A stretch of DNA of 64,000 bases. Source: Lipingzhangella_A rawalii. Its GTDB lineage: Bacteria > Actinomycetota > Actinomycetes > Streptosporangiales > Streptosporangiaceae. The notes beneath the pieces were generated by a model, which was given only the letters and a program-made list of their open reading frames with translations, did not search any database and was not told where the DNA came from. The stretch's first letter is position 1, and the number at the start of each line of letters is the position of its first letter. The position numbers and the translations under genes were made by a program. The stretch is from the NCBI RefSeq assembly GCF_031628175.1, contig NZ_JAVLVT010000007.1, positions 1 through 64,000 of the forward strand, given 5' to 3'. Positions 38,164 through 47,442 of this stretch are shown here, one piece after another.

Positions 38164-39849
38164 CTAGACCTCCACCACCACCGGCACGATCATAGGACGA
38201 CGGCGATACGTGTCGTTGACCCACCGCCCCACACTGCGCCGGACCAGCTGGCGCAGCTGGGTGGGGTCGGTGATCCCGTCGGCTGCGGCCCGGTCCAAGG
38301 CACTCTGGATCCGCGGTAGCACCTCGTCGTAGGCCTCGGCGTCGATCCCGGAGCCACGCGTGTGGAGTTCGGGATCGCTGAGCAGCTTACCCGTGGTGGA
38401 GTCCACAGCGATGACGACGGAGATGAATCCCTCCTCACCGAGAATGCGCCGGTCCTTGAGTGCGGACTCGGTGACATCGCCCACGGACAGACCGTCGACG
38501 TAGACGTATCCGCACGGCACGGCCCCGGTGACACGGGCCCGCCCGTCGACGAGGTCGACGACCACACCGTCTTCGGCGATCACCACACGGTCCTTGGGAA
38601 CTCCGGACAGCTGCGCCAGTTCGGCGTGCGCCCGCAGGTGTCGCCACTCCCCGTGCACCGGCACCATGTTTCTGGGACGCACCATGTTCAGGACGTAGAG
38701 CAGTTCGCCCGCGGGGGCGTGCCCGGAGACGTGCACCAGCGCATTGCCCTTGTGGACGACTGTCGCCCCCCAGCGGGTCAGGCCGTTGATCACCCGGTTG
38801 ACCGAGTTCTCGTTTCCCGGAATGAGGGAGGAGGCCAACAGGACCGTGTCTCCCTCCTCGATCCGGATCTGGTGATCGCGGTTAGCCATCCGGGTCAACG
38901 CCGACATGGGCTCGCCCTGGGAGCCGGTGGAGACCAGAACCACCTCGTCGGGTGGCAGATCGTCGAGGTCCCGAACATCGACCAGCAGGTCTCCGGGAAC
39001 ACTGAGGTAGCCGAGGTCGCGGGCGATGTTCATGTTGCGCACCATCGAACGCCCCACGAACGCGACTTTGCGGCCGTGGGCGGCGGCCGCGTCGAGCACC
39101 TGTTGAACCCGGTGAATATGGGAGGCGAAACAGGCCACGATGATGCGCTTGTCCGCCCGGTCGAACACCTGGTCCACCACACCGGCGATGTCGCGTTCAC
39201 TGGTGACGAATCCGGGAACCTCGGCATTGGTGGAATCGCTCAGGAGGAGATCCACCCCCTCGTCTCCCAGCCGGGCGAACCCCCCGAGGTCCGTCAGCCG
39301 ACCGTCGAGGGGCAGCTGGTCCATTTTGAAATCACCGGTGTGCAGAACCGTCCCGGCCGGCGTCCGCAGGGCGAGTGCCAGCGCATCGGGAATCGAGTGA
39401 TTCACGGCGAGGAACTCGCAGTCGAAGGCCCCGAAACTCCGCCGTTCTCCCTCGGCGACCTGGACCAGCTCCGGCTTGATGCGGTGCTCCCCCAGCTTCG
39501 CCGAGATCAGGGCCAGGGTGAGCTTGGAGCCCACGAGCGGGATGTCGGGACGCTGGCGCAGCAGAAACGGAACGGCTCCGATGTGGTCCTCGTGGCCGTG
39601 GGTGAGGACCACGGCTTCCACATCGTCCAGCCGGTCGGCGATGTGGTCGAAATCCGGAAGGATCAGATCGACCCCGGGCTGCTCCTCCTCCGGAAACAGG
39701 ACGCCGCAGTCCACGATCAGCAGCCGGCCGTCGTACTCGAAGACGGTCATGTTGCGGCCGATCTCGCCCAGGCCCCCGAGTGCGACGACACGCAGGGCCT
39801 GCTGCGGCAGGGGCGGCGGAGCGTCCAGCTCCGGGTGGGGGTGACTCAT
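38164..39849 (-). CDS. rnj: Ribonuclease J
   Basis: Metallo-beta-lactamase-fold 5'-3' exo/endoribonuclease, 561 aa, cytoplasmic. The zinc motif H-x-H-x-D-H is in LTHGHEDHIGAVPF at about residue 83. Further metal ligands lie in LHTGDFKMD at about residue 170, and VSGHAPAGELLYVLNMVRP with MVPVHGEWRH follows in the C-terminal half. Its ATG overlaps the dapA stop by 4 nt (ATGA at 39846-39849), so it is translationally coupled to dapA. dapA-rnj-ftsK order is the usual actinobacterial arrangement. Confidence 0.95.
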   Translation of the reverse strand: MSHPHPELDAPPPLPQQALRVVALGGLGEIGRNMTVFEYDGRLLIVDCGVLFPEEEQPGVDLILPDFDHIADRLDDVEAVVLTHGHEDHIGAVPFLLRQRPDIPLVGSKLTLALISAKLGEHRIKPELVQVAEGERRSFGAFDCEFLAVNHSIPDALALALRTPAGTVLHTGDFKMDQLPLDGRLTDLGGFARLGDEGVDLLLSDSTNAEVPGFVTSERDIAGVVDQVFDRADKRIIVACFASHIHRVQQVLDAAAAHGRKVAFVGRSMVRNMNIARDLGYLSVPGDLLVDVRDLDDLPPDEVVLVSTGSQGEPMSALTRMANRDHQIRIEEGDTVLLASSLIPGNENSVNRVINGLTRWGATVVHKGNALVHVSGHAPAGELLYVLNMVRPRNMVPVHGEWRHLRAHAELAQLSGVPKDRVVIAEDGVVVDLVDGRARVTGAVPCGYVYVDGLSVGDVTESALKDRRILGEEGFISVVIAVDSTTGKLLSDPELHTRGSGIDAEAYDEVLPRIQSALDRAAADGITDPTQLRQLVRRSVGRWVNDTYRRRPMIVPVVVEV

Positions 39850-40823
39850 GCGGATCCCTCCGGCAACGACTCGACACCGACAGCGCTGGCCGGCACCGCC
39901 TGGTGCGGCGCCAACCCGATGGGGCCCTTGACTCCCGCGGCGGCCAGGTCCTCACGCAGCAGGGTGCGCAGCTCGGTGGAGGCATCCGCCAGCGGGGTAC
40001 GAACGGAGCCACCGGGCAGGCCGAACATGTCCAGGACCGCCTTCGTGGTGATGACACCCTGGGTGCGAAAGATTCCCGTGTAGACCGGCGTGAGCCGACG
40101 GTGAATCGACAGCGCCAGCTGGGTGTCCCCCGAGGTGTAGGCGTCGATCATCTCGTGGAGGTCGGAACCCACGATGTGACCCACCACGCTGACGAATCCG
40201 GCCGCTCCGATGGACAGCAGCGGCAGGTTCATCATGTCGGTGCCGCAATAGTAGGCCAGATCCGTACGGGACAGGACCCAGGAGCTGGCTCCGATGTCGT
40301 CCTTGGCGTCCTTGTTGGCGATGATCCGGGGGTGGTCCGCGAGCCGCACCAGGGTCTCGGAGGCAATCGGGACACCGGTGCGCCCCGGAATGTCGTAGAG
40401 CATCACCGGCAGCTCGGTACTGTCGGCGATCGCCGTGAAGTGCTGGATCAGCCCTTCCTGGGGTGGCTTGTTGTAGTAGGGAGTTACCGCGAGCAGCCCG
40501 TCGGCTCCGGCACGCTCCGCCGCCGTGGCCAACTCGATACTGTGGCGGGTGTTGTTGGTGCCAACACCGGCAACGATCGTCGCCCGGTCCCCCACGGCTT
40601 CGACGACCGTTCGTAGCAGCCGGTCCTTCTCCTCGTCATTGGTCGTCGGTGCCTCCCCGGTGGTGCCACTGATGACGAGACCGTCATTGCGCTGCTCATC
40701 CACCAGGTACGTGGCCAACCGGGCGGCCCCGTCGTAATCGACTTCCCCGCCTTCGTGCATGGGCGTGACCATCGCGGTCAACATCTGGCCGAACGGCGCG
40801 TTCGGCGTGTTGCTGCCTACCAT
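39846..40823 (-). CDS. dapA: 4-hydroxy-tetrahydrodipicolinate synthase DapA
   Basis: Condenses pyruvate with aspartate semialdehyde, the first committed step to lysine and diaminopimelate. It is 325 aa. Substrate motif SGTTGEAPTTNDEEK lies at about residue 48. Tyr in VTPYYNKPPQEG at about residue 118 and the Schiff-base Lys in IIANKDAKDD at about residue 173 are both visible. ATG at 40823 is supported by a TACGGT -10 element only 7 nt upstream and the absence of a ribosome site, consistent with a leaderless message; a GTG at 40853 is less likely. It overlaps rnj by 4 nt. Confidence 0.95.
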   Translation of the reverse strand: MVGSNTPNAPFGQMLTAMVTPMHEGGEVDYDGAARLATYLVDEQRNDGLVISGTTGEAPTTNDEEKDRLLRTVVEAVGDRATIVAGVGTNNTRHSIELATAAERAGADGLLAVTPYYNKPPQEGLIQHFTAIADSTELPVMLYDIPGRTGVPIASETLVRLADHPRIIANKDAKDDIGASSWVLSRTDLAYYCGTDMMNLPLLSIGAAGFVSVVGHIVGSDLHEMIDAYTSGDTQLALSIHRRLTPVYTGIFRTQGVITTKAVLDMFGLPGGSVRTPLADASTELRTLLREDLAAAGVKGPIGLAPHQAVPASAVGVESLPEGSA

Positions 40824-40830
40824 GCACCAA

Positions 40831-40836
40831 ACCGTA
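40831..40836 (-). promoter_or_regulatory. -10 element of a likely leaderless dapA promoter
   Basis: Read on the minus strand, GCGATACGGT places TACGGT exactly 7 nt before the dapA ATG. This is the spacing at which transcription starts at the start codon in actinobacterial leaderless genes. No clear -35 is seen. Confidence 0.5.
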
Positions 40837-41112
40837 TCGCTAATATGCGCCACCCGTGGCCACGCGAACCGCCCTCACCCGGTGTTTTGCCCGGACTCGA
40901 CCGGTTCTGGCGGTTCCACCGACGAGACATCCCGCGCCCCAGCCTGGGACCGCGTTGCCCATGGCTCGCCCGCAACACAGCGGCACGATACGTTCCACCG
41001 GGCCGCCGCGGCCAACGGGAGCAGGGCCCGAGCCGGGCGCCATGACGGCAGGCCCGGCCCCGGAAGCCGACCCGCGGCTCGTTCCCCGGAACCGGGCCTG
41101 GAAGGTGCGGTT

Positions 41113-41496
41113 CTACTCGTCGCGACCACCGAGGAAGAGACTGAGCAGCCAGCTGACCACGGCCACGATGATGGCTCCCCAGAAGGCCGGCCAGAACCCG
41201 GCAATCTCGAAGGGAATGTTGAACAGCCCCGCGATCCATCCGGTCAACATCAGCAGCAGGGCATTGACCACCAGGGCGATCAACCCCAGGGTCAGTGCGT
41301 AGAAGGCACAGCCAACCGTCTTGACGATCGGCTTGATCACCGCGTTGACCAGGCCGAAGATCAGCCCCAGCACGAGGTAGACCACGGCCTCTTCGCCCAG
41401 AGTTCCGGCGTGGACGTCGAGCCCCTGTACGAAGTACACGGCTGCCCACAGCGCGACGGCGTTGATGACGACACGAAGTATGATGCTCACCTTCAC
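41113..41496 (-). CDS. Small four-helix membrane protein, phage holin family IV type
   Basis: 127-aa protein with four hydrophobic segments, matching the mycobacterial-type 4-TMS phage holin family (KVSIILRVVINAVALWAAVY, GLIFGLVNAVIKPIVKTVG, ALTLGLIALVVNALLLML, FWGAIIVAVVSWLLSLFL). Despite the name, chromosomal members are widespread and their function is unknown. It ends with a short charged tail GGRDE. It starts at GTG 41496 with a weak ribosome site. No phage genes surround it. Confidence 0.78.
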   Translation of the reverse strand: MKVSIILRVVINAVALWAAVYFVQGLDVHAGTLGEEAVVYLVLGLIFGLVNAVIKPIVKTVGCAFYALTLGLIALVVNALLLMLTGWIAGLFNIPFEIAGFWPAFWGAIIVAVVSWLLSLFLGGRDE

Positions 41497-41681
41497 GATG
41501 CTGCCACGCCTGACACACCGTGGGGAACACCGCGGGGCCGGGAACCGTCCCCGCATCGTGTCCACCGCGCTCCCCGGGGGGCTTCGCCGGGGACCGGCTT
41601 GGTGATGGCCGGGACAGCCTGGGAGGATCGCGGGAGACAGCTACGGACCCCGGCCCCCGAACCCCGTGCGAGGACGCACCC

Positions 41682-42236
41682 GTGACCACCGCCGCCTTTG
41701 TCCGCGCCGCCCGAGCCGCGGACGTACCCACCCTCGTGCGGATCCAGGTCGAGGCGTGGCGCCGGGCCTACGGCCCGATTCTGCCCACCGAAGTGTGTGC
41801 CGAACTCACCAGTGACGAGGCCGCCGACCAGTTCCGCCAACAGTGGCACGAGGCGATCACGGCACCACCGTCGTCTCGCCACCGTGTCCTGGCCGCCACG
41901 GCCGGAACCACGGAGCGGGAAGTGGTCGGGCTGGCCTCTTTCGGCCCCGCGCAGGATCCGGACCGCTGGCCCGGAACCGACGCCGAACTCTACGCACTGC
42001 ACGTGGCCCCGGAGCACGGACGTGCGGGGCACGGGAGCCGACTGTTGAACGCGATGGTGGACCATCTGCTGGAGGATCGGTTCACCGCGGTATACGCCTG
42101 GGTGTTGGCCGCGGATGCGGGGCTGCACAGCCTCTTGGAGTCAACCGGGTGGCGCCCGGATGGCGCCCGCCGCGAACTCGATGTGGCCGGAACCGCGGTG
42201 CCCATGCTCCGTCTACATGCGGGGATCGAAGCCTAG
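41682..42236 (+). CDS. GNAT family N-acetyltransferase
   Basis: 184-aa acetyltransferase with FVRAARAADVPTLVRIQVEAWR at the N-terminus, acetyl-CoA loop LHVAPEHGRAGHGSRLLNAM at about residue 110 and LLESTGWRPDGARREL near the end. GTG at 41682 with GAGGA at 41670-41674 fixes the start. The substrate is unknown. It is divergent from the holin-family gene and upstream of menA by 158 nt. Confidence 0.83.
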   Translation: MTTAAFVRAARAADVPTLVRIQVEAWRRAYGPILPTEVCAELTSDEAADQFRQQWHEAITAPPSSRHRVLAATAGTTEREVVGLASFGPAQDPDRWPGTDAELYALHVAPEHGRAGHGSRLLNAMVDHLLEDRFTAVYAWVLAADAGLHSLLESTGWRPDGARRELDVAGTAVPMLRLHAGIEA

Positions 42237-42394
42237 GGCGGCCCCGACCCTACGCAGGGCAACCGGTAGTCTTCCGCCCAGCGGAACACCTGCGGGATTC
42301 ACGGCGCCCCGGCGAGACCGGGAGCACGGGCCGAGAACCACGCGCCGTCCTGGCGCCGGTGAACCCGCGGTACGGATGTAGCCCCATACCGGAG

Positions 42395-43294
42395 ATGAGG
42401 AAATACGGCGTGGCCACGGTCGCTCAGTGGGTCGCAGGCGCTCGCCCGCGTACGCTGCCGAACTCGGTGGTTCCGGTGGCAGTCGGAACCGGCGTCGCCA
42501 TCGGCGCCGATCCGGGCGGCGCGGTGTGGTGGAAGGCGGGTCTGGCCCTGGTTGTCGCCTTGGCGCTCCAGATCGGCGTCAACTATGCCAACGACTACTC
42601 CGATGGTGTGCGCGGAACCGACGCGGACCGCGTGGGGCCCGCCCGGCTGACCGCTGCCGGTGTGGCCCGACCACGTCAGGTCTTCACCGCTGCTTGGCTG
42701 GGCTTTGGTGTCGCGGCCGTCGCCGGGCTGGTGCTGGTCGCGACGACGTCGTGGTGGCTGCTGCTGCTCGGCGTTGCCGCGATCCTGGCCGCATGGACCT
42801 ACACCGGTGGCAGCAATCCCTACGGGTACCGAGCTCTGGGGGAACTCTCGGTGTTCGTGTTCTTCGGACTGGCGGCCGTCGTGGGTACCGCGTTCGTGCA
42901 GCTGTGGCCGCAGGCGGCGGTTCCCTGGGCCGGGTGGGTCGCGGCGATCCCCGTGGGGCTACTGTCCTGCTCGGTGTTGGTGATCAACAATCTGCGCGAT
43001 ATTCCCACGGACGCGGCCACGGGCAAGCGCACCCTGGCCGTGGTTCTCGGGGACCGTGGCACGCGGCTGGTGTATCTGGGCTGCATCGCCGGTGCCTTCC
43101 TGGCGGCGATCGCCACTGCCGTGGCGAGTTGGTGGACGCTGCTGGTGCTGGTGACGGTTCCGCTGGCGGTGCGCCCCTGGTTGGATGTCGCCCGCGGAGC
43201 GCAGGGTGCGGAGCTCGTGCAGCTGCTCGGGGCGACCGGGCGGTTCCAACTCGCGTTCGGAACGATGTACGCTCTCGGTCTCGCTCTGGGCTAG
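42395..43294 (+). CDS. menA: 1,4-dihydroxy-2-naphthoate polyprenyltransferase MenA
   Basis: UbiA-family membrane enzyme that prenylates DHNA to demethylmenaquinone (299 aa, about eight membrane segments). The first Asp-rich motif is NYANDYSDGVRGTD at about residue 65. The second is NNLRDIPTDAATGKRTLAV at about residue 198. ATG at 42395 or GTG at 42410 could start it. Other men genes are not in the window. Confidence 0.92.
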   Translation: MRKYGVATVAQWVAGARPRTLPNSVVPVAVGTGVAIGADPGGAVWWKAGLALVVALALQIGVNYANDYSDGVRGTDADRVGPARLTAAGVARPRQVFTAAWLGFGVAAVAGLVLVATTSWWLLLLGVAAILAAWTYTGGSNPYGYRALGELSVFVFFGLAAVVGTAFVQLWPQAAVPWAGWVAAIPVGLLSCSVLVINNLRDIPTDAATGKRTLAVVLGDRGTRLVYLGCIAGAFLAAIATAVASWWTLLVLVTVPLAVRPWLDVARGAQGAELVQLLGATGRFQLAFGTMYALGLALG

Positions 43295-43326
43295 CCGCGG
43301 CAGACGCGACAGCCGGACCAGTAGGA

Positions 43327-43348
43327 TGTCGTATGACACTGTCGTACG
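43327..43348. promoter_or_regulatory. Candidate GylR operator upstream of the IclR gene
   Basis: Two direct copies, TGTCGTATG (43327) and TGTCGTACG (43340), start 13 bp apart and lie 19 bp before the regulator start. The same 9-mer in reverse orientation (CGTACGACA) occurs in front of glpK, with a degenerate second copy again 13 bp away. This is consistent with one regulator binding both. Confidence 0.6.
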
Positions 43349-43366
43349 CAAGGGGGCGAGGTAGGC

Positions 43367-44137
43367 ATGCCGGGACGCATCCAGTCGATCGAGCGCGCGG
43401 CGGCGATCCTCCGTCTGCTGGCGGGCGGAGCCCGGGGCCTGACCCTTGCGGAGATCTCCCGATCCCTGGACCTACCCAAGGGAACCGCGCTGGGGATCCT
43501 TCGTACCCTGCAACACGTCGGTTTCGTGGAGCAGGACACCGAGAGTGGGGTCTACCAGCTGGGCGGTAGTGTCCTGCGGCTGGGCACCCGCTATCTCGAC
43601 GGCAACGAACTACGCACCCGCGCGCTGAACTGGGCGGATTCCCTGGCCGGCCGCAGCGGTGAAAGCGTGCGTATCGGCACTCTGCACGAGGCACAGGTAC
43701 TGGTCGTGCACCACGTGTTCCGCCCCGACGACAGCAGACAGAGCCTGGACGTGGGGAGCCTGCTACCGCTACACGCGACCGCGCTCGGCAAGATCCTGCT
43801 GGCCTTTGACCCGCACGCTGCCTCCGAGGCCGCCGAGGGCACCATCGACCTGCCCGGCTTTACCAGAAACACCATCACCGATCTGGAAAGCCTCCAGCAG
43901 GAGGCGATCGAGGTGCGTAACAACGGCTGGGCCTGGGAGCTGGAGGAGCTCGTGGAGGGGGAGGTCGCCTTCGCGGCCCCCATCTGGGACCGCCGGGGCA
44001 CCGCCGTCGGCGCCATCGGGATCCGCGGCGCGGTGGAGCGGCTGTGTGACCACGACAAACCGCGGATGGACCAGGTCTCCTATGTGCGGGACGCCGCACG
44101 GGCGATTTCGCGGGAGCTGGGCTCCACGCCTTGGTAA
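43367..44137 (+). CDS. gylR: IclR family glycerol operon regulator (GylR type)
   Basis: 256-aa IclR regulator. The N-terminal winged helix (AAAILRLLAGGARGLTLAEI, about residues 11-45) is followed by an effector domain with LPLHATALGKILLAF at about residue 135. It sits immediately upstream of glpK-glpD-glpF in the same orientation, as gylR does in Streptomyces, so repression of glycerol catabolism relieved by glycerol-3-phosphate is inferred. GTACG-type repeats flank its own promoter and that of glpK. ATG at 43367 follows AGGGGGCGAGG. Confidence 0.87.
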   Translation: MPGRIQSIERAAAILRLLAGGARGLTLAEISRSLDLPKGTALGILRTLQHVGFVEQDTESGVYQLGGSVLRLGTRYLDGNELRTRALNWADSLAGRSGESVRIGTLHEAQVLVVHHVFRPDDSRQSLDVGSLLPLHATALGKILLAFDPHAASEAAEGTIDLPGFTRNTITDLESLQQEAIEVRNNGWAWELEELVEGEVAFAAPIWDRRGTAVGAIGIRGAVERLCDHDKPRMDQVSYVRDAARAISRELGSTPW

Positions 44138-44175
44138 CCGGCCTGAACACGCTGGTAACGAGTCGGAAACCCGGG

Positions 44176-44236
44176 TTGACATGCGACGAGACCCATACCA
44201 CACTTATCCAGCAACGTACGACAATGTAGTACATCA
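44176..44236 (+). promoter_or_regulatory. glpK promoter with candidate GylR operator
   Basis: A perfect -35 hexamer TTGACA lies at 44176-44181; the best -10 at 17-bp spacing (CACACT) is poor. Just downstream are CGTACGACA (44215-44223) and the degenerate copy AGTACATCA (44228-44236). Within these is the short palindrome ATGTAGTACAT (44224-44234). Binding there would block transcription of glpKDF. Confidence 0.55.
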
Positions 44237-44306
44237 TTCGCTAATAACCCGGGAACGCCATACAACGTTCCACTCCCGTGCCGGACCCGCCGGAAGCGAG
44301 TTATTC

Positions 44307-45803
44307 ATGACCGAGCAGTTCATCGCCGCCATTGATCAGGGGACCACGTCGAGCCGCTGCATGATCTTCGACCAGGAGGGTCGAATCCATTCGGTCGGCC
44401 AACGTGAGCACACCCAGATCTTCCCCCGCCCGGGATGGGTGGAACATGACGCCCAGGAGATCTGGACCAACGTGGAACACGTGGTGCGGGAGGCCCTCGA
44501 ACAGGGCGAGATCAGCCCCGCGCAACTCGCCGCGGTCGGCATCACCAACCAGCGGGAAACCACGGTGCTCTGGGACGCGGCCACCGGGGCCCCAGTACAC
44601 AACGCGATCGTGTGGCAGGACACCCGCACCGACCAGCTGGTGCGGGAGCTCGGCGGTGGGGTTGGCCAGGAGCGGTTCCGCGAACGCTGTGGCCTGCCCC
44701 TGGCCACCTACTTCTCCGGCCCCAAGATCCGTTGGCTGTTGGACGAGAAGCCCGAGCTCCGCCAGCGCTGCGAACGCGGCGAAGTCCTGTTCGGAACCAT
44801 GGACACCTGGCTCATCTGGAAACTGACGGGTGAGCACGTCACCGACGTGACCAACGCCAGTCGCACCATGCTGATGAACCTGCACACCCTGGACTGGGAC
44901 GACTCCATCCTGGAGGCGCTGGACATTCCCCGGGCGATGCTTCCCACCATCCGCTCCTCGGCGGAGGTCTACGGCGAGGCCACCGGGTTCCTGGCCGGAG
45001 TCCCGGTCGCCTCAGCACTCGGCGACCAGCATGCGGCCCTGTTCGGACAGACCTGTTTCGACCCCGGAGACGTCAAGGGCACCTACGGCACCGGAACCTT
45101 CCTCGTTCTCAACACCGGCACAGAGCCGGTGATGTCCGAAACCGGCCTATTGACCACCCTCGGGTACAAGATCGGGGACCAACCCGCGATCTACGCTCTG
45201 GAGGGAGCAATCGCGGTCACCGGATCGCTGGTGCAGTGGCTGCGCGACAACCTGGAACTCATTGAGACCGCACCGGAGATCGAGACGCTCGCCCGGACCG
45301 TGGACGACAACGGCGGCTGCTATGTGGTGCCGGCGTTCTCCGGACTGTTCGCCCCGCATTGGCGCAGCGACGCCCGCGGGGTCATGGCCGGACTGACCGG
45401 CTACGTCACCAAGGCCCACATCGCCCGCGCGGTTCTGGAGGCGACGGCCTGGCAGACCCGCGAGGTCGTCGATGCCATGAACACCGACTCCGGAATCCCT
45501 CTGACCTCGCTCCGGGTCGACGGCGGGATGACGGCCGACAACCTCCTCATGCAGATCCTGGCCGACGTTCTCAACATCGAGGTGGTCCGCCCGATGGTCG
45601 CGGAGACCACCTGCCTGGGCGCCGCCTATGCCGCCGGCCTAGCCGTGGGCTACTGGCCCTCCATCGAAAGCCTGCGCGCCAACTGGCACAAGGCGGCCGA
45701 GTGGGAACCACAGATGGCCCCGGACAAGCGGGAAGCCGAGTACCACAACTGGCAGAAGGCCGTACAGCGCACCCTGGGGTGGGTGGAACATGACGACGCA
45801 TAA
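44307..45803 (+). CDS. glpK: Glycerol kinase GlpK
   Basis: Phosphorylates glycerol to sn-glycerol-3-phosphate (498 aa, normal length). FGGY-family motifs are AIDQGTTSSRCMIFD at the N-terminus, GVGQERFRERCGLPLATYFS at about residue 118, and the FGGY signature region GMTADNLLMQILADVLNIEV at about residue 405. The ATP-binding region GTYGTGTFLVLNTG at about residue 255 is intact. ATG at 44307 has GGAAGCGAG upstream. It overlaps glpD by 14 nt. Confidence 0.96.
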   Translation: MTEQFIAAIDQGTTSSRCMIFDQEGRIHSVGQREHTQIFPRPGWVEHDAQEIWTNVEHVVREALEQGEISPAQLAAVGITNQRETTVLWDAATGAPVHNAIVWQDTRTDQLVRELGGGVGQERFRERCGLPLATYFSGPKIRWLLDEKPELRQRCERGEVLFGTMDTWLIWKLTGEHVTDVTNASRTMLMNLHTLDWDDSILEALDIPRAMLPTIRSSAEVYGEATGFLAGVPVASALGDQHAALFGQTCFDPGDVKGTYGTGTFLVLNTGTEPVMSETGLLTTLGYKIGDQPAIYALEGAIAVTGSLVQWLRDNLELIETAPEIETLARTVDDNGGCYVVPAFSGLFAPHWRSDARGVMAGLTGYVTKAHIARAVLEATAWQTREVVDAMNTDSGIPLTSLRVDGGMTADNLLMQILADVLNIEVVRPMVAETTCLGAAYAAGLAVGYWPSIESLRANWHKAAEWEPQMAPDKREAEYHNWQKAVQRTLGWVEHDDA

Positions 45804-47346
45804 CATCGAGCACGACCCCACCCGTCGGCCCTACGACCTGCTGGTCATCGGCGGCGGCATCTCCGGGCTGAGCACGGCCTGGCAGGCGGCACGTTCGGGG
45901 CTCCGGGTCGCCGTGGTGGACCGTGGCGATCTGGGCGCGGAGACCTCCTCCGCCTCCACGAAACTGGTTCATGGCGGACTGCGCTACCTGGCCACCGGTT
46001 CGGCCGGTCTGGTTTGGGAGAACCACGCCGAACGGCGGGCCCTGGCCGAACGGGTCGCACCCCACCTGGTACGCCCGATGCCATTCCTACTTCCGCTGTA
46101 TCGCGGCGGGCCACACGGCCCGGCCAAGATCGGCGCGGGGATGGTGACCTACTCGGCATTGTCCGGGTTCCACGACGGCCTGGGCCGGCTTGTGGGACCC
46201 CGCCGCGCCCGCCAGATGGCGCCGGAGCTGCGCACCACGGGGCTGCGTTCCTGCGGGCTGTACCACGACCACCAGATGAACGACAGCCGGTTGGCCATCA
46301 TGGTGGCGCGGGCCGCACGGCGTGCTGGGGCACTACTGCTCAACCACACCGAGGTCACCGCCCTACGCACCACTCACGGCCAGGTCAGTGGGGCCGAACT
46401 CATCGACCGGCTGGACGGAACCGAGTTCGGCATCGACGCGCACGCCGTCGTCAACGCAACCGGACCGTGGGTGGACACACTCCGGCGACTGGAGGATCCC
46501 ACCGCCGAACCGAGCGTCCGGCTCTCCAAGGGCGCACACCTGGTGATGCGGACCGGCCATCGCTGGCAGTCCGCCCTGGTGGTACCGGTGGACAAAGTCC
46601 GTGTGTCCTTCGCCGTTCCGTGGGAGGGGCACCTCCTCCTGGGAACCACCGACGCCACCTATACCGGTGATCCCGCCACAGTTGCCTGCACCCAGGAGGA
46701 TGCCGACCAGATCCGCTCCGAGTTGGCTCCGGCGCTGCGGGCCGATCAACTGAATGCGGAGCGTATCGCCTACTCGTTCGCCGGACTGCGGGTGCTTCCG
46801 GGACGACCCGGGCAGGACTCGGCGCGGGCGCCACGCGAGACCGTGGTCACGGTCGGACCGGGGGGCATGATCAGTGTGGCCGGTGGCAAGTGGACCACCT
46901 TTCGCCGGATCGGTGCTCAGGTCCTCGACCAGGTCCGGCGTCGGTTGCCGGCCGTGGTCCCGGACCGCACCACGGTTCCGGTGCCCGGTGTCGCCCAGCC
47001 CCAGGCGGTGGCCCGGTTGCTGCGTTCGGGTGTTCCTCCGCTGCCGGCGGATGTGGCCGAGCACCTCGCGACCCACTACGGCGCACTCAGTCACGACGTC
47101 CTGTCCTATGTCCGCTCGGCGCCGAAGCTACTGGACCGGATCCACCCGGACGGGCCGGATATCTGGGCCCAAGCCGTCTATGGCCACACTCACGAATGGG
47201 CACGCACCGTTGACGACGTACTGCGGCGACGCACAACGGTGACGGTTCGGGGGCTGGAAACTCCGGAGATCCGCCAGCGCACCGCGCAGCTTCTCGCCTC
47301 CCCTCCCTGCGGTTCCTCCAGAGATTCGGAGGCGCTGACGGGCTGA
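45790..47346 (+). CDS. glpD: Aerobic glycerol-3-phosphate dehydrogenase GlpD
   Basis: Membrane-associated FAD enzyme oxidising glycerol-3-phosphate to dihydroxyacetone phosphate with electrons to menaquinone (518 aa). The N-terminal dinucleotide fold is LLVIGGGISGLSTAWQAARS, followed by the GlpD signature SSASTKLVHGGLRYL. GGKWTTFRRIG at about residue 365 and the C-terminal DAO_C helical domain are present. The start lies 14 nt inside glpK, so expression is coupled. Confidence 0.95.
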   Translation: MTTHNIEHDPTRRPYDLLVIGGGISGLSTAWQAARSGLRVAVVDRGDLGAETSSASTKLVHGGLRYLATGSAGLVWENHAERRALAERVAPHLVRPMPFLLPLYRGGPHGPAKIGAGMVTYSALSGFHDGLGRLVGPRRARQMAPELRTTGLRSCGLYHDHQMNDSRLAIMVARAARRAGALLLNHTEVTALRTTHGQVSGAELIDRLDGTEFGIDAHAVVNATGPWVDTLRRLEDPTAEPSVRLSKGAHLVMRTGHRWQSALVVPVDKVRVSFAVPWEGHLLLGTTDATYTGDPATVACTQEDADQIRSELAPALRADQLNAERIAYSFAGLRVLPGRPGQDSARAPRETVVTVGPGGMISVAGGKWTTFRRIGAQVLDQVRRRLPAVVPDRTTVPVPGVAQPQAVARLLRSGVPPLPADVAEHLATHYGALSHDVLSYVRSAPKLLDRIHPDGPDIWAQAVYGHTHEWARTVDDVLRRRTTVTVRGLETPEIRQRTAQLLASPPCGSSRDSEALTG

Positions 47347-47442
47347 CACGCCGGCCGCGCCGCGACCACCAACCACCAGACGAACCTATCTAACTACTCT
47401 CTGTAACTACCTGCCTTCCTTCTCTACAGCGGAGGTCTCCTC

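Noticed and set aside
35297..40083. Two very long plus-strand frames opposite ftsK, rnj and dapA
   Set aside because: Composition rich in His/Asp/Gly/Val from antisense reading; no family motifs.
41113..41496. Holin-family gene considered as evidence of a prophage
   Set aside because: No other phage genes nearby; chromosomal members of this family are common in actinobacteria.
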